In this document: positions 1 through 12,408 of the stretch, one piece after another
How the letters are laid out: the number at the start of each line of letters is the position of its first letter
How positions within the stretch are numbered: position 1 is the first letter of the stretch
Source: Mugil cephalus
Taxonomy: Eukaryota; Chordata; Actinopteri; Mugiliformes; Mugilidae
Reading direction: 5' to 3'
Assembly: GCF_022458985.1 (NCBI RefSeq)
Contig: NC_061789.1
Coordinates: 17,960,357 to 18,024,356 of the forward strand
Length of the DNA: 64,000 nt
Notes under the pieces: generated by a model
The model's database searches: none
What the model saw: the letters and a program-made list of their open reading frames with translations, nothing else
Told to the model about the DNA's origin: nothing
Program-made: the position numbers and the translations under genes

Positions 1-3000
1 CGCCCCTCTCTCCTCCTCACTACCACCCACACATATATCGTTACTCTTAGTTGTATTGTAATCATTTTTACCTCTCTGCCTTCTCTTCCCTTCCCCACAA
101 AATCCCTACAAGAAAGTTTTAAAAACGGTCCACCTCCCTCGTCTGATCGCGTTCCCTTTTCAGGAATCTCACAGAAGTTCAGCTTTTCCTACACCCTCTG
201 AGTCATGTCCCAGAAAATGTTCACTCTGTTTCAATTATATCTCCTCCAGCGCGCTCCCGCATTCAGATGAGAGTGATTTATCCATCTCTTCAATGCCTCT
301 CTGTCGTGACAAGCCATCATCTTAAACGAGCTCCTCAGTTTCAATTTCAACCCCCATTAGGGAAGTCCTCTCAGCTCAACATGAGAGGAGTGGTTTTGGG
401 AGCCAACAGTAACAAAAGGCTGCCATCTACTGGAATTTTGTCATAATTGTCACCTGCTTAAAGTACCCTCTGTATTGTCAAAGAATAAAAAAATGACAGA
501 AACTCCGTTTAACTGATGCAAGAAGTGAAATCATACCACATAAATGAAATTCTTGAAATGTAAAGTTTTATTTTCTCACTTTCAAAGGGGAAGACAGGTG
601 GGAATGTAATATTTTATTAAAGGCAGAATATTTCAGCCGTGAGTGAGTGCTTGCATCACACATGAGGTTTACAGTGGTCCCTTTCCATGCTAAATGCAGA
701 CAAAGAGATACCATGCAGTGTTCTGCTGGGAAACCTTTGGTCCAGGCTTTCATGTGGATCTAGCTTAGACACGTACCACGATGACAGCCCTCGCCCAGGC
801 TGCTAACGCTGCTATGCACGTTGGTGACGTAACAGTCTGTCTTTTCCCGAGGTGATCAGCTCATGACATCAATTTGATCAGGAGCACCTGGGCCCAGGCT
901 CACTGTCTCGCTCCTCACCAGTGCCGACATGTTTATTGTCTTTTGGCTGTTTATTTATTTCTACCCTACAACACTGCAGCCACAGCGTATAGAGTTTTGA
1001 GAAAGTATTAGTAATAACTGTCACAAAGTTTGCTACTTCACTTTTCGATCTTTGGTCAAATGTTGGTGGATGGTATACTGAAGTATAATCACAAGCATTC
1101 CGTAAGTGACAAAGGCTTTTATTTACAGTTACATTAAATTTATGCAAAGAGTCAATATTTGCAATGTTGACCCTTCTTTTTCAAGACCTCTGCAGTTCAC
1201 CCATGCTGTCAACTAACTTCTGGGCCACATCCTGACTGAGCTCATTCTTGCATAACCAATGCTTGGAGTTTGTCTAATAGCAAGGTGCTCCACCATGCTG
1301 CAAAAGGCATTATTAGTCACCAAACTGTTCTTGATTGGTTGGGAGAAGTTGCTCTCAGAGGACGTTTTGGTGCCATTCTTTATTCATGGCTGCGTTCTGA
1401 GGCAAAATTGCAAGTGGGCCCACTTTGCAACTAACTGCAACTCATCTGATCACTCTTCATAACATTCTGGAGAATGCACAATGCCATCATTAAAAAATGT
1501 CATTCTAAAAACTGTACATGACCAATACAGCCACATGTACATGAATGATGCCACTGAATTACACGCCTCATACCGTTTCTTTAATAGTCTTTCTTTGGTC
1601 TTTCTTTATTCTCATAAAATGATTTCCTGCGTCTCTCCCATTTTGTCATTTCCTTGAGCCGGGTCATGACAAAATGTGGGCTCGTCCGCCTAAACATTGT
1701 TGCACCATAGCAATGAAGAAATGTTGTGGCTGAACGTGCTCACACTATTTTAGATTTCAGGCGTGTTCCATCTTCAGCTGCGGAGGGATTGAAATTCAAT
1801 TAAACATAATATGAGCAAACTTCTTCTGTAAACTCTATTTGTCAGTATTCTGCACTGGACTCCAGTGGGATCTCAACACAGGCTTTGCTGCTCCTGTTTG
1901 GGAGCCTCAGTTTTGCATTTTTGTCATTCCTCAACACTGTGATTCTCTTTCTATTTTCGCAAACAATGATGTTCTATGTTTTACATTCCAGATGGATATT
2001 AGTTTCTGGATGAGCTGAAGGAGCTGATCCCCTTTCTGTGTTTTCACGCGCTTTAGGCCTTCACTTCCACAGTGGTGGCACTGTGGCTAAAATAACATCA
2101 TTCAACTCTACTCGCTGAAAACCATTCATCCTGCTGACTTAGCGAGTAAAACACTGGGTTCATTTATATCATTTATAGAAAACTGATTCATATTGCACAT
2201 CCGTTACTATGTGCATAGTTCAATAAACCATCAACAAAATGCCCTGAAGATGAGACAGTTTGTAATAACAACAACCGAACAGTAGATGGTGCACATGTAC
2301 CCTTAATCCGCAACAAATAAGAGAGCTAGTGTTGATGCTGAAACTGCTGGGAAGAGCAGCTTTCCCAGGTGTATCTGACGGCAGCTGACAGACCCCGTTT
2401 ATTGTCCGGTGGTATGTTGCGTAACTGAATGGAGGGGGATGAGTGAGGAGTCAAACGAGGTGTTGACCGACAGGCAGTGTCTCTCTGTGCCCCTCAACCG
2501 AATTACCACCTGCTGCGACGGCACAAAGCCTCTCTGTGATCCAAACTAATGCAATGTTTCATCCTTTGCAGCGGCGTTTGTCCCTGAAATATCCTCCCAG
2601 TGTATCAGCTTATTACAGCTATGGGTAGAATCATAGCCTTGGAGATAATGTTAGATCAGACATCACACTTCCCTGTTCCGCTATGTTTTTTTTTTTTTTT
2701 TTTGTTGTTGTTGTTTTTTATAAGCACGACTTAATTCAGAATACCCAGAATACCTTTGCTCTTTATAGCAGGTTGGGTATCATCTGTAGGGGGTCTGAGG
2801 CGCTTGTGAATTACTTTCACAACAGGGAGGTTTTTGTTAGCTCTTTCTCCAATGACTGTCACATGGTACAAGATGTCCTGTTTAGGACTAGATAGAATTA
2901 CACACTTTTCCCAATCTGTCTTTGGAGCTGACCCAAGTATGTGTGTGTGTGTGTGGGATTTTACAGTACACATGGCACACATTTCGTACAGCATGTCCCC

Positions 3001-5269
3001 GCTTGCTGCTTGGACTGATAATCAAGCTGGCCGCTCTCCTGCTGCAAGTGTGATCTATCTTCAGAAGGCCTTTTTTTTTTTTTTTTTTTTTCCTTTGGAT
3101 CTGCCAAAGCAGTGATTTAATGACATCCCTGTAACAAAATGGATAAACACAGCGAAGCGCGGTAAAAATAGAGGCGGGCACGTGCGAGCGGGCATATAGA
3201 CGGGCTTACCCGGTGCCTGCGAATACACGCATCACGAGTGGAGCAAGTGACATATCTGACTTAATTAGCGGCTACAAACAAACGGAGTCTCCCCCGGGGG
3301 TACCGCACACACACAAACACAAACACATGGCAGGTAGACTAGCACCTGTTACGTAACGGCGTGCAAGGCCTAATAATGACAAGTGGATTTAAATAAAATA
3401 AAAAATAAAGCCGTTACAACCATCAAGACTAAATGCAGTGCATGCAGAAACTATAGGATTTAGAAGAAGTGGTTATGTTAATCCCTTTATGCACAAATGA
3501 GCGCATACGCAGAAGGATATCCATTTGGTTTCCAATTAGAGCAATTTGTTCTACTTGTCAGTGTGTCAGCTATGTGGAGTAATTTTGTTAATATGACAGA
3601 CGGTCAGGGGATTTTACAATGCCTGGCTGCTCTGACACATCTGTGTAATAGATTTGAAAGCGTACCTGACAATTTGTCTCTCTAGTAATCTATACAGCCA
3701 GCATGGTCGCATTTCATCATTACTATTATTATTTATTTATTTGTTTGTTTCTGTGCAACATTTGAGACATTTCCGCTGCTCGCCAGGTTGACGGTGTGTT
3801 GCTTTAATTTATCGTAACTCCAGCTGCTCTTGTGGAACTGGAGACGATGAGCTGACAGGGGCAGAGCAACCCCCAGGAGTTCATAAAGAAAAAAAAAATA
3901 ATAATAATAATGAAAAGGGCTGGATTTTCCACACAGCAGAATGCGAATATCTGATTCGCCAGTGCCCTAAATCTGATTTTGTGGTGCTCTAATCCAGCCG
4001 GTATGTATTATGCAGCATAATGTCTCCGTTCATAGTCAACCTTTGGTGAAATACCAAATATGCTTAAAGTCCCTCTCTGAACATTCCACACGTTCACTTT
4101 TCTATTTCAACAAAGCAACAGTTCCATGGCCTCATTATCTTTGTATGTACCAGCAACATATTTTCTGACCAAGTGATTTCATTTTTACCTCATCTTGAAT
4201 TTGCACTTACATTCTGCACTAAATCCGTTCTCATTTTGCCAGAGAACTATGATTATTTTTTAAAGATTTACTGCCTCCTCCAGTAATGGAGTTTCAGATC
4301 ACAGCTGATCGTCCTGTTTACGTTTGCCTTGCCAGCGCCGCACTTGCTTGTTCAGCCTGTGTTTGGTTCCTGTTCTTTCTACTTTTATCTTGGCTTGTCC
4401 TCACTGCTTTCCTCATTGGAGCTGTGCAGTTTCCCCTAACAACTCACTCGCTCACGTGACCACTGGTGACAGAAACTTCACTGTCCAAATGAGGAAATTA
4501 CTTGTTTTTGAGAAGTAAACAAAATAATGAGGAAACAAACAAATACGCAAAGAAAGACGAGTTCCCGGAATCCTACGGCAAAACAAATCTTCACATTAAA
4601 AGATTTCTTTGAGGAGCTCTTTAATCTGCATGACACGACGTTTCCTTCATGGCTATGATGGAGCGGGGCTAAAGACACGGAAGCGAGATCGGGAGTCTTG
4701 GCAGCGGAGCAAATGTTATGAAGTCATCCCCTAAAGCGGCCAACTTCCATGCTGAGTGGGCCACTTCATATCTTTCATATAAAAACATTTCAGACCAAAG
4801 TTTTCTGAGAGAAGGACAAGAACAGAACTTAGCGGAGGCCTGCTGGCAATTACAAAAGCAATTTTCATATTACAAAAGAGAGCAATAATCAACAGGGCTG
4901 GTCATCAAGACTCCAGAGGATGTTTCAGACTCAGTCCAGTAGATTTGAAGAGGGATTTGTGTGTATACAAAAGCAAAGGTACAAACAAATGTAAAACAAT
5001 GATGTACAGTATATCAATTAACACGCTTTGTTCTGTCTGAATTGAGCAAGTGAGCAAACAGGTAGTGTTAATTTAAAAGAGGCCGGCAAAAATAAGCTGA
5101 AGCTTCGACCTGCACCTCCCAGTCAATGCACATCTGTTCTGTAAATTCTACTTTAACAGAAAAAGAAAGAAATTAATTACCGTTTTTGTTGTTTATTTAC
5201 ATGCGTGGATGATGTTGTTTCTGGACGTGTGTACTTGACCGAAAAAATAAAAACAACAACACATTTTTA

Positions 5270-5545
5270 GGTCCTGTTCACACTTGGTATTAACATGTGC
5301 TGGGGTGATGTGCTCACAAGTTCATGGCTGTTAAGCAGACGTGTGAACGCACCCAAGGTGCAACGACGCATTCGAGACCACACTGGTGGTACCGATGACC
5401 ACATTCTTTCAGTGGTGTGAGCGCGATGCGCCCGCGGGCGCATGTCATGTGGACTTGTTTGTGCTCCAGTACCATTACATGAAACTGGAGCAGACAAAGA
5501 GGAACGACGAGGACGAGGAGGACCCCACAGGATTTATGTCGCAAC
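5270..5545. mobile_element. Probable MITE-type repeat (non-autonomous DNA transposon)
   Basis: The segment opens with a phrase (ctgttcacacttggtattaa) that I recognise from dispersed repeats in fish genomes. It continues with further typical phrases, gtgtgaacgcacc and cattcgagaccaca. No coding capacity is apparent. I could not define terminal inverted repeats or a target-site duplication, so the borders are approximate and the superfamily is not assigned. Confidence 0.4.
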
Positions 5546-7679
5546 TGGGTGATTTATGATACTTAAAACACACTTATCTTAGATATATCTCGCTTAACAA
5601 GGCCAAATATTTTGACTGCGTGTGTGGAATTTTACACTGAAGTGGACTTTTTAGATGGAAGATTTATGCACCATATACAGTAGCGCAGTTGTGGTGCGTC
5701 CACTCTGATATTGTGTTACAGTTTAAAGGAGAGGTGGTCTCATGTTCTGAGCTGCCGGCACAAAGAAAAGACACAACCAGCTCGTTATTGGATGCTCGAA
5801 GACACATCCCATCATTATTGTGTCAAATTTTGGGACTCGTGAGGCGTATTTGGAAAAGGAATTCTGTAGGCACTTGAAAAAAAAAAAAGAGCAACCCAAC
5901 ATATTTAAGTTTGAACTGTGATGCAGCGATGCGGCCACAGGTGTGACTACAGGTGCAACAGACCTGAAACTCTCAATCCCAGAGAGGATTTAAATATATT
6001 TTGAGCATATGGTGCCACTGAGGAATGGATTCAAGGGATGAGTTTGTTATGTTTTGCTCCAATTTTAGCCTTTCTGTGTTATAGCCCACAGTGCTATCAG
6101 GCTAAAATGTGTTATGGCTGCATGTAATGTGAAAAAGAAAGATGCAGACACAGCTTCTTTTCTGCTCCTCCTTTTCTAAAAAGTGCCCAAACATCTAATC
6201 TGCTCAGCGGGGGGGAAAGGAGAGGATTTCTTGCTGATGGTCAGGCCTCTATCTTGCCGGTATCAGGGATGTGACACCAGCTAATCTGCCCATTCTCATG
6301 ACATTAACATCACAGTTCTGTGGAGTGCCCTCTAACCAAACACGTGCTCAGCATATTTGCCCAGAGTCCCAAATCTGTATCTTATTTGTTGTGAAGAGAG
6401 CGAAGGCGCTGCGCTGCACCTGTGTTTACTACATTCACTCAGACACAGCAGTGCCTTCAAGACTCTCGGAGGCCTTTCTGATTCATGAAAGAAGAGCCCT
6501 CCTCACTCTCCGATTGGGCCGGCCCGTCAACTAAAAGAAAACATTCTCCGTTTAATTATTTCCTTATCCAAAAAAAAAAAAGTGACTCAGCCTCTGGTTT
6601 CATTAGACTCTGGAATTCTGCAGCTCGAAGTGAGCCGGGCTCTTACACAGAGCCTATTACGCATTGACCGTGAAAAGTTGTGCAATTCCCACGGAACACT
6701 CCACCAGTTACGCAACCCCTTCTGGAGCAAAATCAAATAGCAAAGGTTTAATTTCTTTAGAAACGCTGAGCGACGACTTGTCCGCGTTTTGTCAAACACG
6801 TCGGGCTTGCCACAGATCTGAGCTGCAATCTTTCAAGCTATGTGAAGCGATATGGGTAATTATGCGGCTTTGTGGAAGAGTTAAACGCTCACTTGGAGCA
6901 GATCAACCGCACTCCCTCATTGTCCGCCGCCGCGTAACGACAGATAATAATTAACATTCTGGTATGTTCAGCTTGCTCTAAACAGGAGTGTACGCTCTGA
7001 GATGACTCTTTATTGTGTTCCTCTGTAGATGCCAGAACAATATACCTTGACCTTCTTTGTTCTGCCCCTGCAGCCTTATATTCTCTTCTTCTTCCTCCTC
7101 CTCCTACTCTGCTATCTACTGTGTTGTAGCCCATGCCAAAACTCAACTTTGCCCCAAGGCCAAATCCACAGCTCTCCGCTGTCCAAATCCCTTTGCCATG
7201 TGAGAGAAACAACAGCAAGGCCCTGAAAATAGCTCTGAAACTCTCTATTCCCTTTATGTCGTCAACAGTCTGCTTCCTTCACTCCTTCCTCTCTGTTTTT
7301 TTCCCACCAATTCTTCCTTTTCCGTATCCTCAGTCCGTCTTCACATTCAACACCAAGACAACTTTTCAAGTACCTGGTTAGATTTAGTGATCTTTCTTGT
7401 TACAAATGGACAGCCAAAGCCGCTCCACCACTCACAAATCAGTAGCAGGGGCTTAGCTGCTGGATCCACATTTACTTCCCCCCCATGCGTATGCCACGCA
7501 TCACTCTCTTCTAGTTTATCTCCCCTCGCATTCCCCGCTCCCTCCCACCTCCCCAGCATAAATCTCTCATTCACAAATAGAGGCCAAAAGAGGCTCAGCT
7601 GATTTGATGAGATTATTATTTTTTATTTTTTTTTCCCGATTACAAATCAACCTCAGCTTAGATAGGTAGAAAAAGCTGC

Positions 7680-7805
7680 TGTTACATCCTCTCTTCTCTC
7701 CTCCCACATTTGCTCTGACTCCTCCCCCTCCCCTCCCTGTCTCCACCTCCTCTCGGACGCTGACCCCTCCCCTCCACCCTCTCCCCGCCCACTTCTCTCC
7801 CTCAC
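7680..7805 (+). promoter_or_regulatory. Pyrimidine-rich, Sp1-like tract before ppp1r1b leader
   Basis: This is a dense C/T tract with several CCCTCCC and CCCCGCCC-type motifs, 280-400 bp upstream of the ppp1r1b start codon. Such GC/CT boxes are common in TATA-less vertebrate promoters. The transcription start cannot be placed from sequence alone. The 5' leader probably lies within about 7,850-8,081, where the sequence turns purine-rich just before the coding start. Confidence 0.3.
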
Positions 7806-8081
7806 AGCCAGCTCTGAGGACATGCCTCATTCACTCCTGCTGCACAGGTTTTAAGGGAATGCAAAGAGAAAGAGGGAAAGCCAGAGAGGGGAACATTAGG
7901 CAAAGGGTTTTCTAAGAGGAGGAGAAGGAGTGTGAAGGAGTGAGGCAGTGGAAGAGAGGACAAGTGTTCAGGAGTGGGACTATCCAGCAGTGGCAGGTTC
8001 TTCCAGGGAGGTTTTAGAGATCACCAGCCGCTTCTTTTCCTCTCCTCTCCGCTGGGAGTCAGACCCCCAGGATCCAGAGCC

Positions 8082-11000
8082 ATGGAGCCCTCCGTGTCAA
8101 CTGAGGTTGAGGATGAGCCCAAGGAGAGGAAGAAGATCCACTTCGCCATGCCGTCCTCCGCGCCCACCAACCTGGACCCCCGGCAAGTGGAGATGGTGAG
8201 CATTGCCTCAGCTCCGGCTGGTTTCTGAGCGCCACATTTCACCTGTTAAACATCTGTCTTATTCATTCCAGAAAGTTAGCTGTGTTGTTTAGGAAGTGCG
8301 TGACCACTGCTGACCATGATTCTCTAGGGTTATGGTTACACGGTAGCTCTGTCTGCCACACTGTTGAGAAATTCTGATGACATTTCCCTCTCTCTGTTTC
8401 CTCACAAGACGAGCGCCTTGCTGTCTCATCACATCTTAACCTGTTTAAGAACGTGTCACAATAATTATTATGTTGCATTTAAAGCCCGGTCGCTCTTTGA
8501 CACAATGGCAGCAGCGGCAAGTCCTTGACATTTCGTCACATAAATGCCACTGATAATAACTGCTTATGTTTGTCTTTGGCTCTTTGTCATTCTCCCTGAC
8601 CTCGTAGCCTTTTATTAACAGAATTCTTCAGTTCTGTTTCGCCACAGAAGTGTCTCATGACTGACTCATCTCAGCACCGACCTTTCTGTGAAATTTTCAC
8701 ACTCATTTTCTGACGGGACAGCTCTGATCTTTCTTTTTGGCTCGGATGCTGGTGGCTCTTATTTTAGATCAGGAATAAGTGGGGCAAAGTAGAAACTGTT
8801 TGGTGTCACAGAAGATCGAGGCCAATGGCTCATTCCTCTTGAGAGGTTGATGAGAAATGGGCTGGATGGGAGGATGTGCTATATATGTGAGGGAAAACCG
8901 AGAAACAAAGCTATGAAAGCTGACTTCTGGGTTCACCTGCCAGGGGTCAGCTCCCTCGGTGGCCGTCCTTGTTCCACAGCAAGCATAAAAATGCGTCTTT
9001 AAAAGAACAATAGTGAGCTGCGATCATGTTTTGTCCCTTCTATGCCCGACAGCAACAACAAGTTGTTGATAGAGCTAATTAGTCAGAATGTTTCCTTCAC
9101 ATTTTCTTTTTTTTCCCCTGAATAAAATTTTTTTTTCTGCCTTCTACTTTACAGCTTTACAGTTTTTTTTGTTTGTTTTTTTTTGTCATGAAGGAAATTC
9201 GTCAGAAATGGAAATGTTTTGCAACGCTTCACATGACTTCCACTCACATTTACACATAAACAGTTGCTCTCCTGCTCACTACTCATGCACTGTCGCTGCG
9301 TCCTGATCCCTATCGCATCTTCCAAGAAACCACAGGATATCCATCTACCATATGTGATCTACTCCTCCATCTTTTAAGAGATTCTCTCACTTTGTTGCTC
9401 AATCACCTTATGGCCATACACCTATTTTTAGTCCTGTTGGCTGACTTTCCTCCCTCGTCCTGAGCTTTACCTTTACATGCTGCATAGTGCACGATGCTTC
9501 TGCGTCAGCTTGGTGCTACTGTTGAGGACACCAGTCCATTCAAACATGTGAGGCAGATGTTTCATGAGCACAGAGACATAAAGCCTTGGTCTGGTTGGTG
9601 TCGATGCCGTGCATGCTAGGGGTGGAACGCTGATTCTTGCAACGAAGCGACAAACGTGCTACAGGGTGGCACGGAAAACAGGAGCATTCAAGAGAGGATG
9701 TGTTTATGTGTGTCTAAAAGCAGATAGCATCTACTTGGGGCGGATGGGATTCTCCAGGGATGTGTGGGTGGGCAGGGTTGACGACATTCATTTCATTCTC
9801 TTCCCCTCCCATAACAATTGCAGTTGCCCGCAAGTCCGTCTCTGCTAATGAGTTGCAATCACTATACCGCTCTTTGGAACTTGTTACACAACCTGGTAAC
9901 TCCTCGCTGTTCTTTCCGTTGGCATTTAAACCCCAACACCACAATCAACCGAACTGCCGGGGACTTGTTACCATGGAGACGGGCTGTATAACTATGTCGC
10001 CCCGAGCTCCTCCACAGTCTTAGAAGGTCAACGTTAACGGACAGTTCTGTGCGTCTGAAAGGCTGTTTACATAGGTGCGGATGCATGTTTGGAGATACAG
10101 TAAGTGTGTATGTGAATCCTGCTTGATGGTGTTGATGCGAGAGACGTTTCCATACCTCCCACTCAGTCGAATGTTGCGTTTCGTTGGTGAAAACAGCAGC
10201 TATTTGCACATGCCTGCGAGGTGTAAGATAATTGTATTGGACAGTTCTGACCTGTTTGTCGTTGTCGACTACACAGAATACATAACGGTCTGCACATTTA
10301 GAAACATTAACAGATTCACTTATGTCCAGTTTATTTTGTGGACTAAACAGGCCGCTCACAGTTTGGACACAAGTGACATTTTCTCACTTTCTTGGCTTAT
10401 TGCATTAGTGCATCATTGAGATCTCAAGACCGAAATTGTTATTGTCTAAAACAACATAGCGAAAGCACGTGGCTGTGTTTACCACCCACAATGCCACGCC
10501 ACACACACCAATCCTCCTGCGTGCTTGGTGCATAATGGATAGAGATTAAGGCCATGGCAGACATGTCCGCCCCCCTGGACTCGACATTCCTCCACGCTTC
10601 TCCTCTAGCACGGCTGGAAATGTCATGATCTGAAAGGCTCATCGGTCCAAAAGCTTCCCAAAACAGCAAACCGGCCCACGGTAATCTGCGAGAAACCTAA
10701 AGGGGTCACAGAAGGCGCGATTTCTCTTCGCCACCCACTCGCCCCCACCCCGTCCGTCGCCCTCAGCTGCACGCCCAACCTCCTCCGTCACTCTCCCCGG
10801 TCCACTCTCCGGGTTAAACATCAAACAGCGACCTTTGATGCAGCCACTGTTTGTGGGTAAACACTAAAGGTCTAGGGGACTGTCAACATACACTCCCAGA
10901 GAGAACATCTTGTTGGATGGCACAAAGCATGCTGGGACTGGACGAGAGGGTGCAGTGATCTTTCCCTGCATGTGGACAGTCATTGTCACTGTAGTGGTCT

Positions 11001-12312
11001 GAGTCTGTTTGCCCAATGACACGATCTGTCGTGTATATGAAAAGTTTGTCGGTCCAAAGCAGTTTGTTGATATTTGTAGTGGCAAAAAACTAATTGGGAA
11101 GGCAGTTGTTATTTATTTTTTATTTTTTTTAAAGTGTTGCAATAACACATTACATTATAATTACAGCTTGGACACAGTCAATGGCTCTCTGTCTTCTGTG
11201 GGTTACATATGTGTTTGTTCCTCCCTGTTTTTGACAGTTTTGATTAGTTGATGACTGGAGCAACATGTTCATGGCTTATATCTGTTCTCCACAAAGTTTC
11301 CTTTCATGTCCTTTTTCCATTTTTATTTTAGCTGCGGAGCTGCTCTGCAGTAAAGGGTTTGTATATTATTGTGAAGATCATGTTGTCTTGATGAGGATAT
11401 TAACTGGACGATCCGTCATCTTCCCTCTGGTGCTGTGTGCACATATGTGTAATGTGTAAACAGCTAAGAAACATAAATATTGAGCACGGGTAGAGCGATT
11501 CGTCACCTGATTACACTGTACACATTGGGCTGAAAATACGTCAAAATGCCCTCTGCACCTCGTGCCTGCAGCCTGCAGTGCAGCAGGAGACCCTTTTAGC
11601 CTTTAAATATCGTGCTCGACAAATCCTCCATTATCATTTTACCGCTCACTTCAGGGCTCGTCTTTGGTGAAAACAGTCCAGGCCGTTGCCAGTTTATGAA
11701 AAGATTAAGTACCGTGCCTCCCCTGCGCACAGTACTGTGCAAAGAAATCACAGTGCATCTGAAGCCCTTCATCTTTTAACCTCGGCCAACGGCCAACACA
11801 CAATAGCTACATCTATAATGAGAGAGGAAGGAGAGGATTAGAGGGGCTACTGTGCAGCAGGAGGGGACTGGAGGTGGGGGAGGTTAGCTGGACAGGGGCT
11901 GACCTGTCAACAAATGTCATCAGAAGTCAGTGTGTTCACTGGATGTGGACCCTGAACTCTGTCTTTCTGCTGCCTTCCTCCCTCCCGATTTCACTTTCAG
12001 GGTCAGCTGCTGTAGCTCCATTCTCTTCCCAAAAGAGGCACGGGGCGGTCACACCGATTTAGTCATACTGAGGGGAGCACTGAAGCGTGACTAAAGAAAT
12101 CTCAATCGCCGCTTCAAAGTCGCAGAGAAGACATGTTGCAAGAGTTGTAATCTCCACACTAGCTTATACCTTTTCCTTTCTGTGTTTATCTGCATGCATG
12201 TTAAGGAGCTCGCAGAAGGGCTCACCAGGTTATCTTTAATGTGTGTAGGAGTGAACACACAAATATGAGGCTAATAAAAGGATTTGTCAGCCTGGGAAGG
12301 TGTGTGTGTGTG

Positions 12313-12408
<96 letters not shown>

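Larger units (their letters stand above)
1..8081. other. Non-coding upstream region of ppp1r1b
   Basis: I see no convincing exon in this 8-kb stretch. The short open frames show no family motif and no paired splice signals. It contains homopolymer T runs near 2684-2703 and 3071-3091, a short GT run near 2939-2955, a probable MITE near 5270-5540, and a pyrimidine-rich tract just before the ppp1r1b leader. In mammals NEUROD2 lies on this side of PPP1R1B. No bHLH coding sequence is visible here, so that neighbour is either outside the window or not conserved in this position. Confidence 0.6.

Noticed and set aside
9862..10359. 165-codon minus-strand open frame in ppp1r1b intron 1
   Set aside because: It is among the longest frames in the window, but has no recognisable family motif, no splice partner and mixed composition. 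A chance frame of this length is plausible in 64 kb of moderately GC-balanced DNA.
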